Shown: positions 48,691 to 60,700 of the stretch, piece after piece
How the letters are laid out: every line of letters starts with the position of its first letter
Position numbering within the stretch: position 1 is the stretch's first letter
Origin: an uncultured Clostridia bacterium
GTDB taxonomy: Bacteria > Bacillota > Clostridia > Christensenellales > Borkfalkiaceae
DNA length: 64,000 nucleotides
NCBI GenBank assembly: GCA_947626105.1
Contig: CANQQY010000003.1
Location: 62,001-126,000, forward strand
Reading direction: 5' to 3'
Notes under the pieces: model-generated
Databases searched by the model: none
Told to the model about the DNA's origin: nothing
Seen by the model: the letters and a program-made list of their open reading frames with translations, nothing else
Position numbers and translations under genes: made by a program

Positions 48691-48739
48691 CCGTTTTTCT
48701 TATGTTTTCCGTAATTTTTCTTGCGCTTTCCGTTGATTT
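48691..48739. promoter_or_regulatory. direct-repeat operators between the divergent phage promoters
   Basis: Three CCGT-N2/3-T-rich units begin at 48691, 48709 and 48730 (CCGTTTTT, CCGTAATTTTT, CCGTTGATTTTT), the last two preceded by CTTxxGxTTT. They span the -35 flanks of both the early and the repressor promoters. Likely binding sites of the XRE repressor and/or the Cro-like protein. Confidence 0.5.
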
Positions 48740-48761
48740 TTTTGTCGTCTTGGTATATAAT
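48733..48761 (+). promoter_or_regulatory. promoter of the repressor-recombinase operon
   Basis: TTGATT (48733-48738), 17 bp, TATAAT (48756-48761), 20 bp before the ATG at 48782. The last CCGT unit overlaps the -35, which suits autoregulation. Confidence 0.8.
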
Positions 48762-48781
48762 AGGCTGCGGAGGTGATAACA

Positions 48782-49234
48782 ATGAAGCAAAAAAGAACCG
48801 CGGACGGCAAGTTTGGGGAGCGGCTCCGCTCCCTCCGAACCGAGCGTTGTCTGACGATGGAGCAGCTTTGCGAGCAGTTCAACCGTCAATTCGACGCGAA
48901 GTTGAACCGCTGCACGATCTCCAGATATGAGCACGGAGTTCAGGAGCCGATGCTGAACACGGTCGAACTCCTTGCGAAGTTTTTCGGCGTTTCGCCCGTC
49001 TACCTCATGGGGCAGAGTGAGAGCCGTTATTCCGCGTCGAACATCCAGAACAGCGCAGTCGCGCAGGGGAACAGCGCGGGCACTTTGATCGTCCGGAACG
49101 GCGTCTCTCTGGAGCGCGAACTTTCCGAGACGGAGGTCGAACTTCTCCGCATCCTCGGAGTGCTCGACGTCAAAAATCGGACGGCTCTGATGTCGTTCGC
49201 GTATGAACTTGAAGAGAGGCAGTTGAAGGGATGA
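48782..49234 (+). CDS. XRE-family prophage repressor
   Basis: A 150-residue repressor. The N-terminal HTH is FGERLRSLRTERCLTMEQLC, with NRCTISRYEHGVQEPMLNTV and LLAKFFGVSPVYLMGQSES. The second half (NSAGTLIVRNGVSLERELSE) resembles the C-terminal dimerisation part of many Bacillota phage repressors and lacks a LexA-type Ser-Lys protease motif, so induction is probably not by RecA self-cleavage. The ATG at 48782 is preceded by GCGGAGGTGATAACA; an upstream GTG would lie inside that site. Confidence 0.88.
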   Translation: MKQKRTADGKFGERLRSLRTERCLTMEQLCEQFNRQFDAKLNRCTISRYEHGVQEPMLNTVELLAKFFGVSPVYLMGQSESRYSASNIQNSAVAQGNSAGTLIVRNGVSLERELSETEVELLRILGVLDVKNRTALMSFAYELEERQLKG

Positions 49235-49668
49235 GCGCGTTCTATAAAAAAAGAGCCGCCGCCGGTTTGAACTTGGCGGAGGCTGTAGAGATTGTCGAGG
49301 GGTTGCCGGTCGAAGATCAGCGCATCCTTCTCGACGCATTAAGGAAAAAATCACGGCCCGCAAAAGGCACGGAGACGCTCGTCAAGTGCGGTCTGCTCTC
49401 CGCGTCGGGCGCCGCGTCAGTTTGCCCGTCTGACGGCGTTCTGGGCTGTCAGAGGCGGCTCGTGACGTATTTGAAGCGGAAGTTCGAGGACGACGAGTAT
49501 TTTGATCCAGATCTCGGCGAGATGGTTCCCTGTCCGTATGGTGCGGAGTACGTCGCCGCCATCGTTGTGGGCGGAGAGGCTGGCGGGGGCTGGGCGTTCC
49601 CGGACGATGACGTCACCGCGCTCCTCGACCGCTTCGGCGTGAACCGTTGCAGGGGGTGGAAGCCATGA
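49231..49668 (+). CDS. phage protein between repressor and recombinase, unknown
   Basis: A 145-residue protein: GLNLAEAVEIVEGLPVEDQR, LVTYLKRKFEDDEYFDPDLG, VAAIVVGGEAGGGWAFPDDD. It overlaps the repressor by 4 bases and the recombinase start by 4, so the three are one operon. The first part resembles a short helical motif found after repressors; the second is unknown. No enzymatic motif. Confidence 0.5.
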   Translation: MSAFYKKRAAAGLNLAEAVEIVEGLPVEDQRILLDALRKKSRPAKGTETLVKCGLLSASGAASVCPSDGVLGCQRRLVTYLKRKFEDDEYFDPDLGEMVPCPYGAEYVAAIVVGGEAGGGWAFPDDDVTALLDRFGVNRCRGWKP

Positions 49669-51332
49669 GGGCGGCCGTTTATGCTCGCTATTCTTCCCAC
49701 GCCCAGAAGGACACGTCCATTGAGCAGCAGTTCCGCGAGATCCGCGAGTGGGCCCGCGATCACGACGTCCAGATCGTCGCCGAGTATTCTGACCGCGCTC
49801 TCACCGGCACGACCGATAAGCGCGAAGAGTTCCAGAGGATGATCCGCGACTCTGCCCGGGGGCGGTGGGATGTCATCCTCGTCTGGAAGGTCGACCGCTT
49901 CGCCCGGAATAGGTATGATAGCGCGATGTATAAGGCGCGATTGAAGCGGAACGGCGTCCGCGTCATCTCCGTGAAGGAGCCGATCCCCGATGGTCCGGAG
50001 GGCATCCTTCTCGAGTCCGTCCTCGAGGGCTCTGCCGAGTATTATAGCGCGAACCTCTCCCAGAATATCAAGCGAGGCATGAAGCAGACGGCTCTCGAGT
50101 GCAAAGTCAATAACGGCGGGATCCCGCTCGGGTATCGGAAGGGCGACGACTCTCACTATGAGATTGATCCCGCGGGTGCTGCCATCGTCCGGGAGATCTT
50201 CGAGATGTACGCGGCGGGCTCGAACGTGACGCAGATCATAAACGCCATGAACGCGCGAGGGCTCAAAACGTCCCGGGGCGTGAAGTTCAATAAGAACAGC
50301 TTGAAGCGGCTCCTTCGGAACGAGAAGTACGTCGGCGTCTATGCGTGGGGCGACGTCCGCATCGAGGGCGGCGTTCCCGCGATTATTTCCCGCGAACTCT
50401 TCGACGACGTGCAGGAGCGGCTGAAGGTCGTCGCCAGAGCACCGGCAGCGGCCCGCACCGAGGCTGACAACATCCTGACCGGAAAACTTTTCTGCGGCCG
50501 ATGCGGGAGCCCGATGGTGGGCGACTCCGGAACGTCGCGGAGCGGCCGAAAATTTTACTATTACACTTGCGCAAAACGGAAGCGCGACCGCGCCTGTGAT
50601 AAGAAGTCCGTCCGGAAGGCGTGGATCGAGGAGTTCATCGTTCGATCGCTGAAGGAGCGCGTCCTCTCCGACGACGTGATCGCCGTCATCGTCGACTCCG
50701 CTCTGGATCTTCAGAGGCGAGAGCAGGACGACACCGTTCTTCATAACTTGGAGGAGCAGCTCGCGGTCGTGGAGCGCGGGATCTCGAACCTTGTCCGCGC
50801 CATCGAGCAGGGCATCATCACCTCCTCTACGAAGAAGCGGCTCGACGAACTCGAAGCCGAGCGGAACGATCTCGAGATCGCCATCGCGGACGAGAAGATC
50901 CAGCAGCCGCAGTTGACGCGCGAGCAGTTGACCTTCTGGCTCGAACGCTTCCGCGACGGGGATCCCACGGATCCGGCGTACCGGGCGACGTTCATCGAGG
51001 TCTTTGTCTCTTCGGTCTACCTATACGACGACCATCTGCGCGTCGTTTGTAATTTCACGGAGGACGGGGCCGCCGCCTCCTTCGAGTTCGTGGATGGGCT
51101 CGACGAGGGAACGGACGACTCCGCCGAGGTGTTCGACTTTGAGACGCGCTGCTCCACCACGTCGCCGCAAGGCGCGTTTTGCAAAGGGTTGCCGAAAGGC
51201 AACCCTTATGCTTTTTCGGGAGCCCTATGGGCGTTGCTTGCATCTCTGCGGCAGAAAAGCGTGTGCGGATTTGATACCCGGCTCCACTACGCAAGGGACG
51301 CGAGTGACAGAGGATCTTGTCGCCCCTCTTAG
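49665..51332 (+). CDS. int: large serine recombinase (phage integrase)
   Basis: A 555-residue serine integrase. The catalytic domain starts RAAVYARYSS (nucleophile Ser), then SIEQQFREIREWARDH, EYSDRALTGTTDKREEFQRM and WKVDRFARNRYD. The recombinase domain has GGIPLGYRKG, and the zinc-ribbon domain CGRCGSPMVG, with Cys pair partners YYTCAKRKRDRACD. A long coiled coil (about 350-420) controls directionality in this family. The last 59 residues, after CST at the att core, are read from host DNA through a terminator hairpin; in the phage circle the protein would be about 527 residues. Confidence 0.95.
   Translation: MRAAVYARYSSHAQKDTSIEQQFREIREWARDHDVQIVAEYSDRALTGTTDKREEFQRMIRDSARGRWDVILVWKVDRFARNRYDSAMYKARLKRNGVRVISVKEPIPDGPEGILLESVLEGSAEYYSANLSQNIKRGMKQTALECKVNNGGIPLGYRKGDDSHYEIDPAGAAIVREIFEMYAAGSNVTQIINAMNARGLKTSRGVKFNKNSLKRLLRNEKYVGVYAWGDVRIEGGVPAIISRELFDDVQERLKVVARAPAAARTEADNILTGKLFCGRCGSPMVGDSGTSRSGRKFYYYTCAKRKRDRACDKKSVRKAWIEEFIVRSLKERVLSDDVIAVIVDSALDLQRREQDDTVLHNLEEQLAVVERGISNLVRAIEQGIITSSTKKRLDELEAERNDLEIAIADEKIQQPQLTREQLTFWLERFRDGDPTDPAYRATFIEVFVSSVYLYDDHLRVVCNFTEDGAAASFEFVDGLDEGTDDSAEVFDFETRCSTTSPQGAFCKGLPKGNPYAFSGALWALLASLRQKSVCGFDTRLHYARDASDRGSCRPS
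51153..51159 (+). other. attR core inside the recombinase gene
   Basis: TCCACCA, identical to the attL core. The left flank carries the arm GTGTTCG (51129-51135). The right flank is host DNA and begins 24 bases before a strong terminator that would naturally follow ssrA. Confidence 0.7.
51184..51216 (+). terminator. displaced ssrA terminator
   Basis: AAGGGTTGCC-GAAA-GGCAACCCTT (51184-51207) then TATGCTTTTT. It lies inside the recombinase reading frame of the prophage, an unlikely place for a phage terminator, but where the ssrA terminator should be if attB was the tmRNA 3' end. It would now end recombinase transcripts just before the stop codon. Confidence 0.75.
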
Positions 51333-51418
51333 GGGAGATGTCACAAGCAACGCGAGTGACAGAGGGGTTTCCGAAACCCCTTTGGCTCACTATGTTCGCC
51401 ACTTCCCCTAAAAGGGGC
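51322..51418. repeat. 97-bp palindromic host repeat, copy 1
   Basis: A nested palindrome from GCCCCTCTTAGGGG to CCCCTAAAAGGGGC with an inner hairpin AGGGGTTTC / GAAACCCCT. It is very similar, in the same orientation, to 62602-62697. A short hairpin module GCCCCCTTCAAAGGGGGC follows at about 51468-51485. The two copies flank the giant lipoprotein gene. No coding sense. Confidence 0.8.
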
Positions 51419-51711
51419 AGCAAGGGGATGCCAAGACAACCCCCACTACCGCCGCAAGCGGCGGAGCCGCCCCCTTCAAAGGGGGCAGCCAAGGGACAAT
51501 GGCGTCCGAAGCGGCGCAAATCCCTTCCGAAACGTGAACGAATTTTCAAAAAGTCAAAATTTTCATGCAAAATGTTCCGAAATCATACGAAAAAGTGCGG
51601 ATTGTTCAAATTATTTTTTTCAAACCGATTGACACGCTTCATTTGCTGTGATAAAATGCTAATGCTTATAGTGTCATTCTATAAGAAACTATATTTTAAG
51701 GAGTGGAATTT
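51333..51711. other. intergenic region before the giant lipoprotein gene
   Basis: 379 bases. The first part is palindromic repeat modules (to about 51490); the rest is AT-rich and holds the consensus promoter at 51629-51657 and a 7-bp dyad (CTTATAG / CTATAAG, 51665-51685) in the leader. No gene is seen. Confidence 0.75.
51629..51657 (+). promoter_or_regulatory. promoter of the giant lipoprotein gene
   Basis: TTGACA (51629-51634), exactly 17 bp, TAAAAT (51652-51657). The predicted start is near 51664, giving a leader of about 48 bases with the small dyad at 51665-51685 at its very 5' end, which may stabilise the mRNA. Confidence 0.85.
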
Positions 51712-54700
51712 ATGAACAAATTGAGAAAAGCGCTCGTTGTGATTCTCAGCGCCCTGTTCCTGCTCTGCGTATCGCTCTTTGCGGCATGCACGACCGGTTC
51801 AGGCAAGACTCAGGCGCAAAAGCCCGATGACGCGGTCACGCCCGGCCAGTCGGAGCAAGAGTCAGAGGAGAAACCCGGCGATCCTCAAGAGGAGACCTGC
51901 GACATCCATGTCGAGGTAAACGACGAGGCGCTCGGAGCGTATCGGCTTAGCGGCGAACGCGCGGTAAACGGCGGCTTTAAGGTCGGCACGCCCGTCACCG
52001 TTACGGTCGAACCCGCCGCAGGGTACGACGCAACGCTCAAAGTAAACGGGGAAGAAGTTCCCCTCGACGGCGGCAGCTATACGTTCACCGCCCAAGCGGA
52101 CACGACGCTCTCCGTCGATTACAATTATAAATACCGCATTTCGACCACCGTTCTTGCGGGCGAGGGCACGATCACGCCCGCCGCTCCCGCGGACGGCGAG
52201 AAGTACGCCGAGGGCGAAGATGTCAAAGTCGAAGTCGCGCCCGCAGCGGGCTACGTTGTCGAATATGTCAAGATCAACGGCGTAGTCACCGAGCCCGATG
52301 AGGACGGCAAATACACCGTCAAAATGACGGGCAGAATGTACGTCGTTGCGGAATTTATCGCAGTCCATACGATCACCGTTGAGAACAACGGAAACGGTAC
52401 CGTTACGCTCAATGACGCGGCATACGAAGCGCCCATCGAAAACGTCAAGGACGGCACGGTGTACACCCTCAAAGTCACCCCCGCGGACGGCGAAGAGATC
52501 AAGGCGGTCTATGTGAACGGCGCGCTCACCCCGCTCGACGCGGAAGGCAAGGCGACGATCACCGTCAAGGCGGATACTTTGATCAAGGTCGTCTATGTCG
52601 GGCGTTACACGGTGTCGCTTCCCGAAAACGAGAACGTTGTTGTCAACATTGCGGAAGGCAAAGCGGCGTCCTACGCCGAGGGCACGGTGCTCCACATTAC
52701 CGTTTCCGCGGTTGAAGGTTATAGGCTTACCTCCGTCACCGTCAAAGTCGGCGAGACTCCCGTGGAAGCCTTGGGCGGCGTCTATACCGTCACCATGTCC
52801 GCAAACGTCACCGTAGAGGCGGACGTGGAAGCCCTCGCGGAAGTCGAAAAACACACCGTGACCATTCTCTATAACAACGGTTCCTTTGGCTCGGCGGAGC
52901 TTACCGGCGCAGAAGCCGTTGAAGGGCAGTATGCTTATGGTTCCGAACTCACCCTCACCGTTACGCCCAATGAGGGCAACGAGCTCGACAAGGTCGAAGT
53001 CAACGGCAAGAAGGTCGCGCTCGAAGAGGGCAAGTACACCTTCACCGTAAAAGAAGACACGGCAATCTATATTGTATTTAAGGCTCTGCCCCGCTACATC
53101 GTCACGGTCGACGACCGGACGGGCGCCGACGCTACGATCGCCGTCAGCGAGCCTTTCGATAACAATACCGATAAGGCTTACTACGAAGGCGAGGAGCTCA
53201 CGATCACCGCAACGGAGATCGCCCCTCATTGCCTCGTGTTTGTCGCTGTGGATGGCGGCGAACCCGTGGACATCACGGCGGACGAAAATGGCAATTACGT
53301 TTGGAAACATACGGTCACGGCGGACGTCAAGCTCACAGTTACCGTATTGCATTCCTTCTCGGTCGAGATCAATAACGATCCCTTAAAGGGCACCGTCGAG
53401 CGTCTGCTTGAAGGCGGCAGCACCGAAGCGGTCGAGTCTTGGTATCAAGAAAACGAGGAAGTCACGCTTATCATCACTCCTTTGGAAGGTTACAGGATTT
53501 CCAAAGTTACCGTAGTGAGCGGCGGAGAGTCCTTCGTTGATGAGTTCGATTATATCACCGCAAGCCATACCGTCGCCCTCTTGGGTGAAAACACCGTCGT
53601 CACGGTGGAGTATGTCGCGATTTACGAAATTTCCGTAAACGTTGCGGGCATTGACGGCGTAGAGAACGCTTCCGTCGTCCTCACCGTTGTGAATACGGAA
53701 AGCGGAGAGCAGGTCAAAGAGCTTGGAACGCTCACCGAAAGCGGCGAAAAGACCTATACGCTCGACGAAGGGACTTCCTTGAAGGCTAAATATACCGCGC
53801 CCGTCACGCACCGTATCGGCTTGGATCCTCAAATCCCCGGGGTTTCGTTTGGCGGCATGGGTTATGTGGAACCCGGTGCGGACAAGGAAGGCACTTTTGA
53901 CTTCTCGTTCACTTATAATGGCGGTAGCGTAAGCGTGACTTACGAGCTCTACACCCATACCGTCACGGTCGACGGTCAGTTGCAAGAGGCTCCTGTCACA
54001 AACAGCGAGAGCTACAAACTTCCCGCCCAGCCTGATCCGCAATACGGTTTGAACGGGCTGAACCAGAACTATGAATACACGTTCACTTGGGTTGTCAACG
54101 GCGTTGAGTATGCGGCAGAAGCCACAGTCGAAAATGTCCGCAAAGATCTTGTCGTCACCTCCAAGTGGTCTGCGCAGCTTCCTGTTGAGAAAAGCGTGAC
54201 GGGCACTCCCGAAGGCGGCAGCGTTGATTGGGGCAATCTCCAAGATGCATCCACGCTGATTGAGGGCACCGAGTTCGACGTCACGATCGTCGTTCCCCAA
54301 GGCTATCGGGCTATTGTAAAGTTCTATACTCATACAAAGAATGTAATAACGGGTAGTGAAGGCAAAGTCACTACTGCAATGGGGGTCTATCAGGCCAAGA
54401 CCGAAGACTTGACAGCGCATTTCAAAGATACCGTCCGCGCAGGCCTGAAACTCGAGATTGAAATCACCTACGAAAAGATCTTCACCGTCACCGTAACAGA
54501 GAATGAAAACGTTGACGTCGTGATTTTGTCGCATGGCGATTACAACAACGACTACTTCACCGTAGGCAACGTGTTCGAGTTCACCGTCACCGCGCACGAT
54601 GGTTACAAAGTAACGGCCGTTAAGGCAAACGATACTGTCCTTGATCTCGTCGACGGCAAGTACTCTCACGTTCTCACGGGCGAAACCACGATCACGATCG

Positions 54701-57700
54701 AAACCGTCAAGCTCGCTTCCGTCGCGCTTACCGTAAACGGCGACCCCGAAAGCAACGTCACACTCACCAATGGCGCGGATAGTGTTGAAACCGGCGCTTC
54801 TCTCCCCGTCGGAACCAAACTTACCCTCAACATTACCGTTCCCGAGGGATATAAAGTCAAATATACCGTACCCGGCAGTGAAGTTCAGGAAGCTTACGAA
54901 ACCGTCACCGTAGACGACATCGAGGTTGTGGACGGCGGCATTACCATTTCGGTTGAGTTCGTCAAGGTCTACACCGTGACGGTCGAAGCGGAAAACGCCA
55001 ACGTGACGCTCGATCCCACCAACGATAAAAAAGCCTATGAATTGAACGCCCAAGTCAAAGTTACGGTTGAGGCCGTAGGAGAGTATGTGATCGATTCCGT
55101 CACGGCAGACGTTGAAGGCGCTCTTGTGGATAATAAAGACGGCACCTACACCCTCACCGTTACGGATAACGTCACGATCACCGTGTCCGTGCTTCCCAAG
55201 CTCACGGTAGACTTCCCTGTGTCGAATCCGGACGAGCCGAGCACTTCGAACGGCGCACCCGAACAGGGTGAGTGGAAAGCCATGGACGGCGCGGACAACG
55301 TTATCGAGATCGGCGCCAACACCATGACGATCAACGGCAAGCCTGTCACGAAGATCGAATCAAACGGTAAGACGGATGGCACAGTCGTCTACACCCTCAC
55401 CACGGATGACGGCGACTATACCATGGCGTGGTTCGGCGAAGCAGAGGGCTACATTCTTATGCTTACCGATCCGTCCGCGGCAGTTTCCGTTTCCCGCAGG
55501 GCAGTCCGTACGATCGCGGCGGGGGGGGTGAGCTACTATGTGAACCCCAAGTATTCCGCGGAATATTTTGATGATTTTGTCGAGGGCGACAGCGAGAAGC
55601 TCGTCAATATCGACTGGACGGCGGACGAATCGCATCTCTCCGTGACAAATGTGGACGGCAAGATCCACATCTCTCTCGGCGAAGATGCCGCGAAGTATGT
55701 CTTTGCGGTAGAGGCAGGGCATTATCTGTTTGTCATCGGCGCCGGCGCTTACGATCTTACTCTCGCCGAGGACGGCTCCACCCTCACCGTCAACGGAACA
55801 ACTTACTCCAAACCCGTGGAGAACGAAGTCACGAGAGTTTATGGCGCAGAGCTTCGCGGTGTGTTGCTTGTCCTTAAAATTGAGGTGAAAGGCTATACCC
55901 AAGAAGAATTGAACACTGCCGAAATCAAACTTATTTGCGGCCCGGACAACACTTCTTACGACAAAGCGGCGCTCAATTCGGTTGGCGATTATTATGAGCT
56001 TCACTTTAATGGGATCATCAATTTGGGAGCAGGCGAGCATGAGCTTTCCCTCAAAGTCGGGAATCAGGTATTTGATAACCTGACGGATAGTGCGCAACCT
56101 TCCTCTGTGCCCAATGGCGAAAAGACGTATGAGCTTTCCGTAAAAGAAACGAAGCTCGTTCTTACGGTCTCCGAGAAGACTGTTGAGATCGAGAAGAAAC
56201 TCGAAGATTTCCATGGTGGTTCTTTTAATACCAACGAAGAAACGATTGAGTTCTTTGTACATGTATATGGTTATCAGGATTCCGAGCTTACCGCAGAAAA
56301 TGTATCTCTGGTTTACGATACATATACGGTTGACTGTGCGCTTAGCGGAAGTCTCATTTCCAACAATATCGCGTCGAACAGTCACGTTATTATCCATCTT
56401 CAATTCAAGCTCGAAACAATTGGAGTCCATGGTGCTACCGAGTTAAAGCTGAAAATAGGTGATGATTCCTATTCTATCAATCATTCGGGTCTTGTAGGCA
56501 CCGGCACCAAAGACGGTAAAGTTTACAACATCACCCATGCAGACGGGAAACTTACCCTCACCGTTTCCGAAGCGCAGACCGAGTACACCGTTCGGGTTAT
56601 GGAAGAAAGCAAAATTGATGGTTGCTCCTACGAACTCAAAAACAATGGCGAAGATGTAGGCGAAAAAGTTCCCGCGAACGCGACGCTTACACTCACCGTC
56701 ACTGTTCCCGAAAATTATACGGCAACCGTGAAAGTTGATGGAGCTACGCTTGAAAATAACGGCGAAAATTCCTACACGATCAAGAACATCACCGGCGATG
56801 TCACTATCACCATCACCTACGCCGAAAAAGGCGAAGTTAACGAGCCCATTGATTTGCCCGAAGAAAGAGAACATACTGCGAATGATATTTATGCTGACAA
56901 CTTTTTCTCTTTGCATCTTGCAAATGATGGTGTAAAATGGATCGCAGACAATGGCGTCGTTAAAGTGTTGATTGACGATGCCGATACGCCTACCGTGCAC
57001 GAAGCAAACAAGGGATTTAATATTGTTGGGAATAATGAATCAATCAATGTCATGATCAATGGCTTGACGAAAACTTCCCATAAATCCGAATATGTCCTTC
57101 ATTGGTATAACGAGGCAGGGCAGGAAGTCGCAAGAACAACGGTTCATTTTACCGGCGGTTCCGTTGATCCCGATGCACCCAAGGAGTTGCCTTCCAATGG
57201 TGAAGATAACGCTCCGAACGGATGGTCATATTACAATGAAGGCAGAACAATAAACGCGACAGAAAAAGACGGCATTGTGACCGTTACATTCTCCGGAAAC
57301 CAAAATGGAAATTGGTGGGGCATTCAGGTGTACTATAAGAATAAAGAGTACACTTCGGGCGCCAAGATTACCGTTTCCTTCACGATCACCTCTACGGTAG
57401 CAGGCAAGATTCGCTTCCTCGACAATGGCGAAGATGGGACCGAGGTTCTCGAATTCACGCAGGATAAGCTGACTCTTGATTTCACAAGTAAGGCGTTCGT
57501 CGTCAATAGTAAAAATACCGTTGTCAAACTGTACATGGCTATTGAGAATGAAGCCCGTATCGACGCCGCGACGATCACGATCTCCGACCTTCACATCGAA
57601 AAAGTTACCGATCCCGAACCGCAAAAATCCGTCACGGGAACGACTGCAAAGCTCGAGCAGGACGAAAACGGTGTCTATCTTGTTGTCGACGGTACTTCTA

Positions 57701-60700
57701 CGGGGTACGATGAAGCAGGTTTGAAGGCTTTGCTTGAAGGCTATAAGTATGATTTCCAGCGGAATTCCAACCTTCAATTGGGCAATGAGGATTGGACAGA
57801 TTACAATAGGTATCAACCCAAGTCTGTTACCATTACCGTGAATGGCGCCAATTGGACGGCGAAATTTGATATTTCGAATCTTGAGCCCTACTCTTACATG
57901 TTCCATTTCGGTCCGCTTGTAAATCAGAATGATGAAATGGTGCCGGATAACATGTTCTTTGCCGATACAAGCATCAGCGGCGAAGAAACTCTTGACAATA
58001 AGAAGTACGAACTCAACAATATGCTTGGCAAATCGGAGGGCTCCGATTGGCGTAACAACTACGGCCTCCTCGGCATTGTCGTCACCGACGTCACGGTTCC
58101 CGCGTACGAGGCAACGAGCGTCGACCTTGTCAATGAAGACGGTACGGTCTACTTCGTCATCAAGGGCACTTATGCGAATTATGAGAAGACCGATTTGGAG
58201 ACTGCACTCAAGGCTGTGCATTTCAACCTTCAGAATAACCCTAATCCAGACGAACATTCAGTGTCGAATCCCGAGTGGGGACTTTACTACAACTTCACTT
58301 CCGTAGTAACCATCGATGAAGAGGCTCATACTTGGGAGATCCGTTACGATGTTACCGTGAAGGATGGAAACAACGTCACATTGAAGAATAACGGAGAGGA
58401 ATCAGCCGTGGCATGGGGCGCAGGCGCCTACACGGCACACTTCGGCGGCGAGGCTGTCGACCTTAAACAGACGGCAGAAAACGGCAAGACCTTCACGTTG
58501 GGCGACAGATACGTCTACACGCTCCACTATTATAAAGACAGCAAAGTCGGGAAGGAATATTGGGGCTGCGACGGTCTTAGCATTGTCGACAAGCAGTCGA
58601 AAGAACTCAACGCTACGATCGACTACAATACGCTAACATTCACGAAGGAAGGCGAGGACGTTTACGTCAGCTTCACAGGTACATGCCAAAACATCACAAG
58701 CGAGAGCCAGCTTAGCCTCGACTTCTACGATCAAAACGGTGAACGTACCGTCAACCCCGAGTCTGTTGTAGTCACCCTTCAGGACGGCACCTATACGATC
58801 AAGGCAAAGGCGACAAATGTACCCGCCGGCGACTACCTCATGCACTTGATCATCATCAATGGTGAAGCAAAGAGAAACATTAATGTCATCAGCGCAGACA
58901 AAGAGGGCATGCAGATCGGTGAAACCTATACGATCGGTAATAAGACATATAAGGTTTCCGGCAAAAATTATCAAGGCTGGGCGGAAGGCAGAATTTGCCT
59001 CACCGTTGAGGAACTGAACGCGCCCGAGCTCACCCTTCAAAAGGCAGAACTTTTGAAGGATGAGGACAGCAAGATCTATATTGTCTACACCGTGGGCGAT
59101 CTCAAGAACTGCGAGCCCGCACAACTTGCCAATGTCAAGTTCAACGGGGCGGATGGCGGTCTTACATGGGTCATTTCGCAAACCAAGACTTACAAGGTGG
59201 TTGGTGATGGCACATACAAGATTTACTTCGAGATCACGAATGTCCCCGAAGGAAATCGTGAGTACTACGGCAATTGGTGGCGTACAGTTCTTTGCTTTGA
59301 CGGACAAAGCAATCTTCCCAAGGCGACCGGCTGCGTCCTCGGTGAAACGAAGAGCGTTGACGGCGAGAACGGCGTGTATTACACGCTCCACGACGAAGGC
59401 GGAAATCCTTACTTTATCGTCAATCAGAAGCTCACCATTACCCTTAACTTTGGGGAAGGCTACGAACCCGAATCCGAGCAGGCCACAGTCGATTACGAAG
59501 CGAACTACACCATGCCCGACAAATATGTGACCCTCACCCGTACGGGCTATGTCTTTGGCGGTTGGCTCCGTGATGGGCAGAAAGTTGATCCGAACGAGCA
59601 GGGTAAGATCGTCATTGAGAAAGTTACTGACAATCTTGAACTTACCGCCTCGTGGACGAAAGAGCAGTACGATGTTACCGTGTCCGATAACCTCGGCGAT
59701 GTTGAGGGCGCGGGCAGCGTCACGGTTGTCCCCGGAAACGGCCAGAAGGTCGAATTTGAGGGCACCGTCACGATCACGGTGAGCGTGAATGAAGGTTACC
59801 GCGTCACGGTCAAAGTGAACGATCACGCGGAACTCGAAAATTACACTGACGCAGCGGAAAAGGTGATTACGGTCACTGCAACGGGTGCCGTCAAGATCGA
59901 AGTTATCTTTGAAAGCACCGATACCGAAGTGAGTAACTCCGTTTCCCCCAAATTTGTCGGCGCGGGGAGCGATGTGAGCGAGAGTGACGCCCGAGGCGCG
60001 ATCTCCGGTCTGGAAGGCTTCCGGTCCTATAAGGCAAATGATTCCGTCACGATCTCCTTTGTTGTCGCAAAGGAGTACGGCGCAACGGTTACGGCGGGAG
60101 AAGCTGTTACGCTCGGTGAACCTGAAATCGTCGCCGAAGGCGATGACTACAAGTATACCTACACGTTCACAATGCCCGAGGAGGCCGTCACCGTTACCAT
60201 TACAGTCGCGAAGAGAGTTGACTCGAGCGAGACTAAGTGGGGCGTTCAGAGCGGTGATAGCAATATCAGCTACCAGTGGCAGTGGTTCGATCGGACGCGC
60301 GATGATAGTGCTGATAGTAAAGATAAAGACGAGAATGGAGGTCTTCTTTACGGCACCATCACCATCAACATGTATGATGTCACGAATATGGCCGACGCTG
60401 CGACCCACAACTTCACGTTGGATACACCTTATGCAACGGTCGAGATCACAAACAGGGGATTCTTCGCGCGCAGCAATATTGAAGACGTAATAAAAGCCAC
60501 ATGGACAGAGAAGGGCGGCGAGGGCGAACTTAAATTAGTCTTTGCGTTCGTACTGCACCCCACCGAGAATAAGAGAGCGCTGGGCTATACCGATTCCGAA
60601 CTTTGGTATGCAACCGAAGGCGGTAAGGATCAAGTGTCCGATACCCGTGAAATCATAACCTATGATTTCGCATCCGAACCCGTGATCACTTGGGATAAGG

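Larger units (their letters stand above)
6400..51159. mobile_element. myovirus-type prophage with DGR and serine recombinase, inserted in ssrA
   Basis: About 44.8 kb of phage genes lies between the two TCCACCA copies. It carries a complete set for immunity, replication, packaging, head, contractile tail (sheath, tube, tape measure, P2-like baseplate) and a holin. All structural genes have open frames; the only broken genes are three methyltransferases at G tracts. No endolysin was recognised. The element may be inducible, judging by the intact structural module. Confidence 0.92.

Noticed and set aside
51268-51292. A T-arm-like stretch GGATTTGATACCCGGCTCCAC as alternative attR or tRNA remnant
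   Set aside because: The stem does not pair and there is no inverted-arm symmetry with the attL flank. TCCACCA at 51153 with arms and terminator explains the junction better.
52000-55200. CRISPR-like periodicity in the giant gene
   Set aside because: The repetition is at protein level (about 70 residues, degenerate DNA). There are no short identical repeats with unique spacers.
55521-55528. G8 tract in the giant lipoprotein as a further phase-variable switch
   Set aside because: The frame is continuous through it (Ala-Gly-Gly-Val), so there is no sign of an off state here.
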